64,000 nucleotides of DNA from Bacteroidaceae bacterium (GTDB taxonomy: Bacteria > Bacteroidota > Bacteroidia > Bacteroidales > Bacteroidaceae). This document shows, piece after piece, positions 35,287-44,076 of the stretch; within the stretch, counting starts at the first letter, position 1; the number at the start of each line of letters is the position of its first letter. A program made the translations under genes and the position numbers. The notes below the pieces were generated by a model. That model did not search any database, was not told the DNA's origin, and was given only the letters and a program-made list of their open reading frames with translations. The stretch lies in contig JAKSLR010000006.1 in assembly GCA_024401095.1 (NCBI GenBank), forward strand, positions 1 to 64,000, given 5' to 3'.

Positions 35287-37152
35287 TCATTGGAATTCTC
35301 CGGTTTGAATGTATTGGTATAGTTTCTTGTAGAAAGGGTGATGGGTTAGTGTTGAGGCATCCCCCAGGATAATAAGTTTCATACGGGCGCGTGTCATAGC
35401 TACATTCATTCGTCTCAAATCGCGCAGGAACCCAATCTCTCCATTTTCATTGGCACGCACCAGACTGATCATCATGACATCTCTTTCTTGCCCTTGAAAG
35501 CCATCAACAGTGTTAATACTGATGATTCTTCTGTATGGACGGAAGAAAGCATCCTGCTTAATGAGGTGACGAAGGTACTGTACTTGAGCCTTGTAAGGAC
35601 TGATGAGACCAAAATCTATTTTTTCCTCATAGATGCGATCTTTTCCGATTTTCTCAATGTAAGCTTTTAGATGCTCGATACAAAGTTGCGCCTCTGGCTT
35701 GTTAATACGGCCGAAACTCTCGCCGATGAATTCTTCATTGTAATCTTCTCCTTCTGTGTTGATCCAGACGATGGGCGTGTCCAAGTCGAGTATGCTTCGG
35801 TGTTTGACATTAGGTGCGCTCATCAGTTCTCCGTGATAGAACCATTTGGAGGAGAAGGACATGATGGTATCGTTCATGCGATACTGCATTTTTAGCAATG
35901 TGACACATTCCGGCTTGTTTTCTGCAATCTGTTGCATGAGGGTTCGGTCAAGTCCGCCTCTGGCAGCTTCGATGCACTTGATGGTTGGCGGAAGTTGCTG
36001 GTGATCACCTGCTAGTACTACTCTACTGGCCTTTCTAATTGCAATCCAACAGGCTGCTTCCAAGGCTTGGGCGGCTTCATCTATGAAAAGCGTAGAGAAT
36101 TTCATGCCAGTAAGTACCTTGTTGGCACTACCCACTAATGTACATGAGATGACACGTGCTTCGCTGAATAATTGCTCTTTGATGCGCATCTCAAGTTCTG
36201 TGGCTCTATCCTTGAGGCTATTAATTTTCTTGTGAGAATCCTTGCTTTTGTTGATTTGTAACTCGCGGATGGCTTTGCGGATGCTCCATAGTTGCGGATA
36301 GTCTGGATGTGACTCAAAACGTCGTTCGTAGGTAAAAGATAGCATCTTGTCGTTGACACGTGTAGGGTTTCCAATTCTTAGAACAGGAATACCATGATCA
36401 ACCAATTTCTCGCTGATCCAATCTACTGCCATGTTACTTTGTGCACAGACCATGACTTGGCTTTCTCTTCGCAATGTTTCATAGATGGCTTCTACCAATG
36501 TTGTGGTCTTACCTGTTCCTGGTGGACCGTGGACAATGGATACGTCTTTTGCCCAAAGAACCTGGTTTACAGCTTCTTCTTGTGCTTCATTCAGCCAAGG
36601 AAATCGAAGAGGGTTAAATGTCAGCTTTTGTGGTTTTGCCGATCCGTGAAAAATGTCACGTAGTTCAACAAGGCGTCCCTTGTCTGCATTTATGACCTTG
36701 TTCAGGGCTTCGAACATGCAACGGTAACTTTGTTCGTCAAAATAGAGCTGAATACCCAAGTTCTCAGCGCTGGTAATGTCAACCAAGCCTTTGCCTTGAG
36801 GTAGTGAAATAATCATTCTGTCTTCCTCAACATAACTCACCATACCAATATGGGGCATGAAGGTGAGATGCTCGTCGTTCTTTTTCCAAGAAAAGAAACA
36901 AACAGGCTTCCCATATTCGAAACTATGTTCTATATTTTTGTCTGTTGTCCGAAATACTTCTACTACAAGCTGGTTTAGAGAGTTATAATAGCTTTGCCCA
37001 CAGCGTACAGGAAACCAGCAGACGCCTTGCTTCACTTTTCTGTATATTCCATGTTGCTCAGTCTGTAGTCTATAGGCTTCTTTCTCTGCTTCATATTCCA
37101 TGCGAAGCAGGAGGGCCTGTTTGCTCAATTCCTGTATAGGGTCTTTTGCCAT
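35287..37152 (-). CDS. SF1 DNA/RNA helicase (IGHMBP2/Upf1-like)
   Basis: A 621-residue superfamily 1 helicase. Walker A is GPPGTGKTTT (about 211-220), motif Ia follows with AQSNMAVDWI, motif II FIDEAAQALE, motif III AGDHQQLPPT, motif IV/V region INTVDGFQGQERDV and motif VI VAMTRAR. An N-terminal beta-barrel of about 200 residues precedes the first RecA domain, as in the SMUBP-2/IGHMBP2 group (5'-3' helicases). The bacterial role is unsettled, possibly in DNA repair or RNA metabolism. It has its own -7 element and is divergent from the ATPase/TOPRIM pair. Confidence 0.88.
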   Translation of the reverse strand: MAKDPIQELSKQALLLRMEYEAEKEAYRLQTEQHGIYRKVKQGVCWFPVRCGQSYYNSLNQLVVEVFRTTDKNIEHSFEYGKPVCFFSWKKNDEHLTFMPHIGMVSYVEEDRMIISLPQGKGLVDITSAENLGIQLYFDEQSYRCMFEALNKVINADKGRLVELRDIFHGSAKPQKLTFNPLRFPWLNEAQEEAVNQVLWAKDVSIVHGPPGTGKTTTLVEAIYETLRRESQVMVCAQSNMAVDWISEKLVDHGIPVLRIGNPTRVNDKMLSFTYERRFESHPDYPQLWSIRKAIRELQINKSKDSHKKINSLKDRATELEMRIKEQLFSEARVISCTLVGSANKVLTGMKFSTLFIDEAAQALEAACWIAIRKASRVVLAGDHQQLPPTIKCIEAARGGLDRTLMQQIAENKPECVTLLKMQYRMNDTIMSFSSKWFYHGELMSAPNVKHRSILDLDTPIVWINTEGEDYNEEFIGESFGRINKPEAQLCIEHLKAYIEKIGKDRIYEEKIDFGLISPYKAQVQYLRHLIKQDAFFRPYRRIISINTVDGFQGQERDVMMISLVRANENGEIGFLRDLRRMNVAMTRARMKLIILGDASTLTHHPFYKKLYQYIQTGEFQ

Positions 37153-37183
37153 TTTTGTCGTTTAGAGTGCTAAAAAAACGGTG

Positions 37184-37191
37184 CAAAGATA
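37184..37191 (-). promoter_or_regulatory. -7 element of the helicase gene
   Basis: TATCTTTG on the minus strand, 31 bases upstream of the helicase ATG. The -33 is unclear. Confidence 0.6.
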
Positions 37192-37234
37192 CGCTTTTTA
37201 CCACCAAATCTGTTTTGTTTTCGTGGGAAATGTG

Positions 37235-37242
37235 TATCTTTA
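37235..37242 (+). promoter_or_regulatory. Likely -7 element of the ATPase/TOPRIM pair
   Basis: TATCTTTA is one base off the consensus. A TTTG lies 17 bases upstream (37214-37217). It is divergent from the helicase promoter. Confidence 0.4.
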
Positions 37243-37258
37243 CCACAAAACTTGAATT

Positions 37259-38125
37259 ATGGCACAGGCAAAGTATATTTCACGTATAGAAATAGATTCT
37301 TTATGGAATGGGCGTAAGCATATTGATTGGAACTTGCGTCCAGATGTGAATGTGTTGAGTGGTATAAATGGTGTGGGCAAGAGTACTATTTTGAATAAAT
37401 CCATCAGTACTTTAAAGCAGATGATGAAAGAGGGTGAACTAAAGAATGCTGTTCCTCATGTTCGGTTTACGTTTGAACCAGCAGATGCAACCTCTATAAA
37501 GTATGATGTTATCCGAAGCTTTGATCGCCCGTTGCTCCATGCAGAATTGATGGAACAGTTGTCCGATAAACGGGTTGTTTCAGAGTTGGATTGGCAATTG
37601 TATCAGTTGCAACGTTCCTACTTAGATTATCAAGTGAATATTGGTAATCGAATGATAGAACTGTTAACCAGCGGCAATCCTGAGGATGCGCAGAAGGCTT
37701 CACAGGTTTCTCAGATGAAGACTCGTTTTCAGGATATGGTAGATGACCTGTTCCGTGAAACCGGCAAAAAACTACTTAGAAAGAGTAATGAGATTGTTTT
37801 TGTACAGCGGATGGATGTTCTGGGAGCATTTCAAGGAGGAACGGATGAAACAAATCTTGAAGAACTGTCGCCATACAAATTGTCTTCTGGTGAGAAGCAG
37901 ATGCTGGTGATACTCCTTACCGTGCTGGTGGAAGATTTACAACCTTGTGTTTTGTTTATGGACGAACCAGAAATCAGCTTGCATATTGACTGGCAGCAGA
38001 GGCTAATCGGGCTGATCCGAGAACTGAATCCCAATGCGCAGATTGTACTTACAACCCATTCTCCGGCGGTCATAATGGATGGATGGCTGGATACTGTAAC
38101 TGAAGTGTCGGATATTTCAATGTAA
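37259..38125 (+). CDS. ABC/SMC-type AAA ATPase paired with DUF4435
   Basis: A 288-residue stand-alone ABC-type ATPase (AAA_15/AAA_21, OLD/RecF-like). Walker A is GINGVGKST (35-43), the signature LSSGEKQ (208-214), Walker B VLFMDEPE (231-238) and the switch His is in LTTHSPA (264-270). The insert between Walker A and signature (about 90-190) is helical and short. No nuclease domain is fused. It is followed after 6 bases by a DUF4435 gene, the same order as AriA-AriB of the PARIS anti-phage system, but it is compact and sits between housekeeping genes. The role is therefore either a PARIS-like defence pair or an uncharacterised core ATPase-TOPRIM complex. Confidence 0.85.
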   Translation: MAQAKYISRIEIDSLWNGRKHIDWNLRPDVNVLSGINGVGKSTILNKSISTLKQMMKEGELKNAVPHVRFTFEPADATSIKYDVIRSFDRPLLHAELMEQLSDKRVVSELDWQLYQLQRSYLDYQVNIGNRMIELLTSGNPEDAQKASQVSQMKTRFQDMVDDLFRETGKKLLRKSNEIVFVQRMDVLGAFQGGTDETNLEELSPYKLSSGEKQMLVILLTVLVEDLQPCVLFMDEPEISLHIDWQQRLIGLIRELNPNAQIVLTTHSPAVIMDGWLDTVTEVSDISM

Positions 38126-38131
38126 ACAGGC

Positions 38132-39130
38132 ATGGCAAAACGGCTTGTAGACAACATGAACTCGCTTTACATAGGTGCTGCTAATCGGTTGAAATCCAAG
38201 AAGGCACGTAAGAAAATCATAGCCTATGTGGAGAGCTATGATGATATTCTTTTCTGGCGAAACGTTTTAAGTGCATATGAGAATGAGAATCGATATTTTG
38301 AAGTAATGCTTCCTTCTCGTACTACGTTGAACCGTGGAAAGAAACCTGCTATGATGAATGTGCTGAATAATTCTTTGGGTGAAAGTGTGATAGCCTGTGT
38401 AGATGCTGATTACGATTATTTGATACAGGGGGAAACAACTACTTCCAAACAAATGTTGGAGAATCCTTTCATTTTCCATACCTATGCTTATGCTATTGAA
38501 AATTATCAGTGTAATGCATCAAATTTGCATGAGGTCTGTGTCATGGCTACCTTGAATGATCATGAACTGGTAGACTTGAAGTCTTTTTATCAGCTTTATT
38601 CTCAGATTGTCTATCCTCTCTTTGCTTGGAATGTCTATTTTTATCGTCAGAAAGACCTGAAGTCATTCTCTATTCTCACTTTTTGTAATGCAGCACGCAT
38701 TGATACGCTCAAGATAGAAGAACCTGCAAAAACATTAGAAAAACTTCAACGAAGAATAGAAAGAAAAGTGACGGATTTTGAAACAAACTATCCAGAGCTA
38801 GTGGCTGATGTAGAGGAAGTTAAGAAAGAGTTATACCAATTAGGCGTCTATCCGGAGAATACTTATTATTTTATTCAAGGTCATCATCTGTTTGAAAATG
38901 TGACGATGAAGGTTCTATCTCCAATATGTGCTTATTTGCGTAGGGAGAGGGAAGATGAAATAAAGGCGTTGGCTACTCATGAAACGCAGTTGCAAAATGA
39001 ACTTACTAGTTATGAGCATAGTCAGTGTTCGGTAGAACTTATGCTTAAGAAGAATCGTTCGATAACCAATTGTGAACCATTTGAAAAGCTGAAACGTGAT
39101 TTGGAAAAATATCTGTCTCAGTTGAATTGA
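38132..39130 (+). CDS. DUF4435 protein with TOPRIM-like site
   Basis: A 332-residue protein. The N-terminal domain has the TOPRIM pattern: Glu34 in IIAYVESYDDILFWR, then a strand and GK (69-70), then D91-x-D93 with D95 in IACVDADYDYL. This is how the AriB nuclease of PARIS and related DUF4435 proteins are laid out. The middle region contains HTYAYAIENYQC, a conserved DUF4435 block. The C-terminal third (about 200-332) is rich in charged helices and probably coiled. It is translated right after the ATPase gene and probably acts with it. Nuclease activity is inferred from the acidic residues; the target is unknown. Confidence 0.82.
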   Translation: MAKRLVDNMNSLYIGAANRLKSKKARKKIIAYVESYDDILFWRNVLSAYENENRYFEVMLPSRTTLNRGKKPAMMNVLNNSLGESVIACVDADYDYLIQGETTTSKQMLENPFIFHTYAYAIENYQCNASNLHEVCVMATLNDHELVDLKSFYQLYSQIVYPLFAWNVYFYRQKDLKSFSILTFCNAARIDTLKIEEPAKTLEKLQRRIERKVTDFETNYPELVADVEEVKKELYQLGVYPENTYYFIQGHHLFENVTMKVLSPICAYLRREREDEIKALATHETQLQNELTSYEHSQCSVELMLKKNRSITNCEPFEKLKRDLEKYLSQLN

Positions 39131-39171
39131 AATTTCGGACATATTACCTATGCTATATGAAAGAATTTTCA

Positions 39172-39179
39172 TAACTTTG
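39172..39179 (+). promoter_or_regulatory. -7 element of the purH-mre operon
   Basis: TAACTTTG followed by CACCC, about 30 bases before the ATG at 39209. The -33 is not clear. Confidence 0.6.
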
Positions 39180-39208
39180 CACCCTAAAACTTAATAAACG
39201 ATAATAAA

Positions 39209-39802
39209 ATGGCTGAAACAAAGAAGATTAAGACCGCTTTGGTCTCTGTATTTCATAAGGATGGTCTGGATGAATTGCTGACCAAATTACACAATGAAGG
39301 AGTTAAGTTTCTCTCTACTGGTGGAACTCGTAGTTTTATTGAATCATTAGGTTTCCCTTGTGATGCAGTAGAGGATTTGACTACTTATCCATCAATTTTG
39401 GGAGGCCGTGTCAAGACTTTACATCCAAAAGTATTTGGTGGTATTTTAGGACGTCGTGCTTTGGCAGAAGACCAAGCAGAAATGGCAAAATATGAGATTC
39501 CTGAGATTGATTTGGTAATTGTAGATTTGTATCCATTTGAAGCAACAGTTGCATCTGGTGCAGATGAACCTGCAATTATTGAGAAAATTGACATAGGCGG
39601 TATTTCTCTGATTCGTGCTGCAGCTAAGAACTTTAACGATGTAGTAATTGTTCCAAGTAAGGCTGAGTATAAGCCTTTGCTGGACATTGTCAATGAGCAG
39701 GGTGCAGCAACAACTGTTGAGCAGCGTCGTTGGTTTGCAACTCGTGCATTTGGTGTATCTAGTCACTACGATACCGCTATTCATGCTTATTTTGAGAAAT
39801 AA
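39209..39802 (+). CDS. purH: IMP cyclohydrolase, single-domain PurH
   Basis: A 197-residue protein covering only the MGS-like IMP cyclohydrolase half of PurH, which closes FAICAR to IMP in the last step of purine synthesis. Active-site residues are kept: Lys69 in GGRVKTLHPK, Tyr108 in DLYPF, Asp128 in EKIDIGG and Lys140 in AAAKN. The usual PurH continues for another 300 or so residues with the AICAR transformylase domain; here the frame stops after AIHAYFEK and mreB begins 35 bases later, with no transformylase remnant. The domain end is clean, so this looks like a true split gene rather than decay. The transformylase must be elsewhere or replaced. Confidence 0.88.
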   Translation: MAETKKIKTALVSVFHKDGLDELLTKLHNEGVKFLSTGGTRSFIESLGFPCDAVEDLTTYPSILGGRVKTLHPKVFGGILGRRALAEDQAEMAKYEIPEIDLVIVDLYPFEATVASGADEPAIIEKIDIGGISLIRAAAKNFNDVVIVPSKAEYKPLLDIVNEQGAATTVEQRRWFATRAFGVSSHYDTAIHAYFEK

Positions 39803-39837
39803 GTTAAACTGAAATCATAAGAGACTAAGTAGAATTT

Positions 39838-40857
39838 ATGGGATTCTTTTCATTTACCCAAGAGCTTGCGATGGACTTAGGTACAGCAAATACCATCATT
39901 ATAAGTGATGGTAAGATTGTTGTAAATGAGCCATCTGTTGTAGCCTTAGACCGCAATGACAAGATGATTGCTGTGGGTGATAAGGCTAAACTGATGTATG
40001 AAAAAACAAACAAGAATATACGAACCATTCGTCCATTGCGGGATGGTGTGATTGCGGACTTTAATGCTTGCGAGCAGATGATGCGTGGCTTGATCAAGAA
40101 GGTGCATACAGGTACCCGCTTGTTCTCACCTTCTTTGCGTATGGTGATAGGTGTCCCTTCTGGTAGTACAGAAGTTGAACTTCGCGCTGTGCGTGACTCT
40201 GCAGAGCATGCTGGTGGTCGCGATGTATATTTGATTTTTGAACCAATGGCTGCAGCTGTAGGTATTGGTTTAGATGTCATGGCTCCAGAAGGAAACATGA
40301 TTGTTGATATAGGCGGTGGTACTACAGAAATTGCCGTTATTTCTTTAGGAGGCATTGTGTCAAATAATTCCATTAAGATTGCAGGAGATGATTTGACCGC
40401 CGATATTCAGGATTATATGCGTCGTCAGCATAATGTGAAGGTCAGTGAACGAATGGCAGAGCGTATCAAGATTCATGTGGGCTCTGCATTGACTGATTTG
40501 GATGAGAATATTCCTGAGGATTATGTTGTGCATGGGCCAAACTGTATAACAGCTTTGCCTATGGAAATTCCTGTATGCTATCAAGAAATTGCTCATTGCT
40601 TAGATAAGTCTATTTCTCGTATTGAAGCTGCTGTCTTGAGTGCATTGGAAGAGACTCCACCAGAGCTCTATGCTGATATTGTGAAAAATGGTATTTATCT
40701 GACTGGTGGTGGAGCTTTGTTGCGAGGCTTGGATAAACGTCTTGAGGCTAAGATAAACATTCCATTCCATATTGCAGATGAACCATTGCTTAGTGTTGGT
40801 AAGGGAACAGGCAAGGCTTTGGATAATGTGGAGGCTTATCCATTCTTGATGCGATAA
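39838..40857 (+). CDS. mreB: Rod shape-determining protein MreB
   Basis: A 339-residue bacterial actin that polymerises under the inner membrane and guides lateral wall synthesis. The actin-fold phosphate-1 loop is DLGTANTII (about 15-23), phosphate-2 is VDIGGGTTEIAVI (about 154-166) and the adenosine site is LTGGGALLRG (about 285-294). The N-terminal MGFFSFTQE is a short amphipathic membrane anchor. It opens the mre operon; the mreC start codon follows directly after its stop. Confidence 0.96.
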   Translation: MGFFSFTQELAMDLGTANTIIISDGKIVVNEPSVVALDRNDKMIAVGDKAKLMYEKTNKNIRTIRPLRDGVIADFNACEQMMRGLIKKVHTGTRLFSPSLRMVIGVPSGSTEVELRAVRDSAEHAGGRDVYLIFEPMAAAVGIGLDVMAPEGNMIVDIGGGTTEIAVISLGGIVSNNSIKIAGDDLTADIQDYMRRQHNVKVSERMAERIKIHVGSALTDLDENIPEDYVVHGPNCITALPMEIPVCYQEIAHCLDKSISRIEAAVLSALEETPPELYADIVKNGIYLTGGGALLRGLDKRLEAKINIPFHIADEPLLSVGKGTGKALDNVEAYPFLMR

Positions 40858-41721
40858 ATGAACAACCTACTTCTTTTTTTACAGAAGTATTATTATTGGT
40901 TTGTATTCCTGATACTGGAAATAGTAAGTATAGTCTTACTATTCCAGTTTAATAGTTTTCAGGGTAGTGTGTATTTCACCTCGGCCAATGTGATGAGCGG
41001 CTACATTTATGAAGTGCAGTCGCGCATTAGTTCGTATTTTTCTCTCCAGCAAGTTAATGAAGAATTAACAAGCAGAAATGTTCAATTGGCATTAGAAATA
41101 TCTAATCTAAGGAAACAATTGGAGGCAGGAGAGGACTCAACTCATAGAGCAGTGAGCGTTTCCAATGTTTTGAATGATTATCCCAATATTTCGGCAACAG
41201 TTGTTAATGCAACGCTAAATCGTACGAATAATTTCTTAACGATAAATAAGGGTAATGCAGATAATGTCAAGCCTGAAATGGGTGTTATGGGAGGTAATGG
41301 CTTAGTGGGAGTGGTTTTTAAGACTACGGAACATTATGCATTAGTTTTGCCCCTTATCAATACTCGCTCTAATATTAGCTGTAAGATTCGTGGACGTGGG
41401 TATTATGGTTATTTACGTTGGGATGGAAAAGACAGCCGCTATGCGATGCTGGAGGATGTTCCTAGACATGCTTCGTTTAAAAAGGGAGATTTAGTTGAGA
41501 CCAGTGGATATTCAGAGATGTTCCCTGAAGGTATTTTTGTTGGTAAAGTTGAGGCTATATACAATTCTGCAGACGGATTGTCTTTTCAGTTGAAAGTGAG
41601 ACTCTCTACAGATTTTGGCCGTCTTCGAGATGTTCATATTATCCAGCATACACCAGATCTTGAGAGAAGGTTGCTGCAAGATGAGGTTGTAAAATCAGAA
41701 GAAAAGGAGGAACGCTCATGA
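40858..41721 (+). CDS. mreC: Rod shape-determining protein MreC
   Basis: A 287-residue bitopic protein that links MreB to periplasmic elongation enzymes. One membrane helix (about 12-30, YWFVFLILEIVSIVLLF), a coiled coil (about 60-85, EELTSRNVQLALEISNLRKQLE), then two beta-barrels (about 110-270) with NKGNADNVKPEMGVMGGNGLVG and RWDGKDSRYAMLEDVPRH, the family hallmarks. Its stop overlaps the mreD start (ATGA). Confidence 0.93.
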   Translation: MNNLLLFLQKYYYWFVFLILEIVSIVLLFQFNSFQGSVYFTSANVMSGYIYEVQSRISSYFSLQQVNEELTSRNVQLALEISNLRKQLEAGEDSTHRAVSVSNVLNDYPNISATVVNATLNRTNNFLTINKGNADNVKPEMGVMGGNGLVGVVFKTTEHYALVLPLINTRSNISCKIRGRGYYGYLRWDGKDSRYAMLEDVPRHASFKKGDLVETSGYSEMFPEGIFVGKVEAIYNSADGLSFQLKVRLSTDFGRLRDVHIIQHTPDLERRLLQDEVVKSEEKEERS

Positions 41722-42221
41722 TTGTATCTTTCTTAAGAAGGTTATTTTTCTTTGCATTACTTCTTCTGGTGCAGGCTTTTATCTTGAACCAAGTGAATAT
41801 CTTGGGCTATGCAACTCCAATGTTATTTGTCTTCTTCTTGCTCATGTTTAGTAGAGGATCTTCAAGACTAAGTCTCTTGTTTTGGGGCTTTGTAATGGGC
41901 TTTTTGATGGATCTTTTTACAAATACTCCGGGGGTCGGTGCTGCTTCTTGTACACTTCTAGGAATGATTCAACCAGTTTTATTGAACTTGTTTGTACCAA
42001 GAGAAAGTCCAGATGATTTAGAGCCTTCTATTAAGCAGCAAGGGTGGGCAAAGTTTTCTGGTTATTTATTGCTGTCTACCTTTTTGTTTTACATCTCTTA
42101 TTATCTCCTGCTAGCTTTTTCTTTGGCTCATCTGGAAGATTTGGTGATTAATGTAGTTGGTGGTACTTTATTTACCTTCGTTTTGATGCTGGGCTTGAAT
42201 AGCCTCTATATTCGCTCTTGA
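41718..42221 (+). CDS. mreD: Rod shape-determining protein MreD
   Basis: A 167-residue protein with five or six hydrophobic segments and almost no soluble part, as for MreD. FFLLMFSRGSSRLSLLFWGFVMGFLMDLF with a central Gly-Asp region is typical. It overlaps mreC by 4 bases and is followed by mrdA after 7 bases. The call rests largely on position and hydrophobicity. Confidence 0.85.
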   Translation: MIVSFLRRLFFFALLLLVQAFILNQVNILGYATPMLFVFFLLMFSRGSSRLSLLFWGFVMGFLMDLFTNTPGVGAASCTLLGMIQPVLLNLFVPRESPDDLEPSIKQQGWAKFSGYLLLSTFLFYISYYLLLAFSLAHLEDLVINVVGGTLFTFVLMLGLNSLYIRS

Positions 42222-42228
42222 TCTCTAT

Positions 42229-44076
42229 ATGAAGGATTACAAATTAGAAAAACGAAAATATGTCATTGCAAGTATGGTGATAGTCATCGTGCTAGCTTAT
42301 ATTGTTCGTTTGTTTTCCCTTCAAATTACAAGTGAGGAATATAAACAAAGTGCAGACTCTAACGCTTTTTTGAATCAGATACAATATCCTTCACGTGGAG
42401 TCATTTATGATCGTAACAAGGAACTCTTGGTTTATAATCAGCCGGCTTATGATATTATGGTCATCATGCGTGAGATTAAGGATTTGGATACATTGGATCT
42501 CTGCAAATCTTTAAATATAGACAAGAGGCAGTTTATAAAACGAATGTCTGAAATTAAGGATCGAAATATTAATCCGGGTTATTCCAGCTATACGCAGCAG
42601 GTTTTTATGAGCCAACTTTCTATGGAAGAGTTTTCTGCTTTCCAAGAGAAGCAGTTCTTGTATCCTGGCTTTTATGTGCGTAAGCGTTCTATACGTCAGT
42701 ATGCCACTACACATGGAGCCCATGTTCTCGGTGATGTAGCAGAAGTGTCAAAAGGCGACATAGAAGAAGATGAGTATTATTTGCGAGGCGACTATATAGG
42801 AAAACAAGGTGTAGAACGTTCTTATGAAAAGGAATTGCGGGGAGAAAAAGGTATTCAAGTTTTGTTGAGAGATTCCCGTGGACGTATAAAAGGCCATTAT
42901 AAGGAAGGTGCTTTTGATAAAAAACCGGTTCCTGGAAAGAATCTTACCTTAAGTATTGACATGAGGTTGCAAGCGTTAGGCGAACGTTTGATGGAAGGAA
43001 AAATTGGAGCAATTGTTGCAATAGAACCCAAGACAGGTGAAATTCTTTGTATGGTAAGTGCTCCAGATTATGATCCAAGTCAGATGGTGGGTCATAAACG
43101 AAGCAAGAATCACCAGTTGCTGAGTCAGGATGAATGGAAGCCTCTGTTGAATCGGGCAATTATGGGACAATATCCTCCAGGTTCTACTTTCAAGACATCC
43201 CAGGCTTTAACATTTCTTCAGGAAGGAATAATTACTCCGCAGACTGCATATCCATGTTATCATGGTTTCATATATGGCGGTCTTCGTGTGGGTTGCCATG
43301 GCCATGCTTCTCCTTTGTCTTTGGTCCCAGCAATAGCAACGTCTTGTAACGGATATTTCTGTTGGGGGTTATATCATATGTTAGGGGCACGCTCCAAGTA
43401 TGGTAGTGTACAGGCAGCAATGACCCGATGGAAGGATTACATGGTTTCAATGGGATTTGGCTATAAACTTGGTATTGATTTGCCTGGTGAGAAGCGTGGA
43501 ATGATCCCTAATGCGCAGTTTTACGATAAGGCATACAAAAGTGACTGGACAGGTCTGACTGTTATTAGTATATCAATAGGTCAGGGTGAGGTTACATTAA
43601 CTCCTCTACAAATAGCTAATTTAGGAGCTACAATTGCAAATCGTGGTTATTATATTACTCCTCATGTTGTGAAACAGGTTGAGGGTCAGCCTTTGGCTGA
43701 GGAGTATACGGAACATCACAAAACCATGGTTGATCAGCAATACTATGATGTTGTTGTAGAAGGAATGCGACGTGCAGTTTTAGGAGGTACTTGTAAAGCT
43801 GCAAATATACCCGGCTTAGAGATTTGTGGTAAAACAGGAACTGCTCAGAACCGCGGACATGACCATTCTGTTTTTATGGGATTTGCTCCAAAAGATGATC
43901 CAAAAATTGCAATTGCAGTTTATGTAGAGAATGGCGGATTTGGAGCAACTTATGGTGTGCCTATTGGTAAATTAATGATGGAACAATATATTCATGGAAA
44001 GCTGAGTGATGCCGAAGAGGCTGAAGCTACTCGTTTCCAGAATAAACGTATTCAGTATGGTTCAGGCTCAAGATAA
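42229..44076 (+). CDS. mrdA: Penicillin-binding protein 2 (elongasome transpeptidase)
   Basis: A 615-residue class B PBP that cross-links peptidoglycan during elongation with RodA. One N-terminal membrane helix (about 11-29), the pedestal/dimerisation domain (about 45-230), then the transpeptidase domain. The catalytic Ser is in SxxK of PPGSTFKTS (near residue 319), SxN is SCNG and KTG is CGKTGTAQN (near 534). The end overlaps the preferred rodA start by 20 bases. Confidence 0.95.
   Translation: MKDYKLEKRKYVIASMVIVIVLAYIVRLFSLQITSEEYKQSADSNAFLNQIQYPSRGVIYDRNKELLVYNQPAYDIMVIMREIKDLDTLDLCKSLNIDKRQFIKRMSEIKDRNINPGYSSYTQQVFMSQLSMEEFSAFQEKQFLYPGFYVRKRSIRQYATTHGAHVLGDVAEVSKGDIEEDEYYLRGDYIGKQGVERSYEKELRGEKGIQVLLRDSRGRIKGHYKEGAFDKKPVPGKNLTLSIDMRLQALGERLMEGKIGAIVAIEPKTGEILCMVSAPDYDPSQMVGHKRSKNHQLLSQDEWKPLLNRAIMGQYPPGSTFKTSQALTFLQEGIITPQTAYPCYHGFIYGGLRVGCHGHASPLSLVPAIATSCNGYFCWGLYHMLGARSKYGSVQAAMTRWKDYMVSMGFGYKLGIDLPGEKRGMIPNAQFYDKAYKSDWTGLTVISISIGQGEVTLTPLQIANLGATIANRGYYITPHVVKQVEGQPLAEEYTEHHKTMVDQQYYDVVVEGMRRAVLGGTCKAANIPGLEICGKTGTAQNRGHDHSVFMGFAPKDDPKIAIAVYVENGGFGATYGVPIGKLMMEQYIHGKLSDAEEAEATRFQNKRIQYGSGSR

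Noticed and set aside
35488..37139. Several plus-strand open frames of 60-90 codons opposite the helicase gene
   Set aside because: They lie entirely within a well-supported minus-strand helicase frame, have atypical composition and no promoter; they are shadows.
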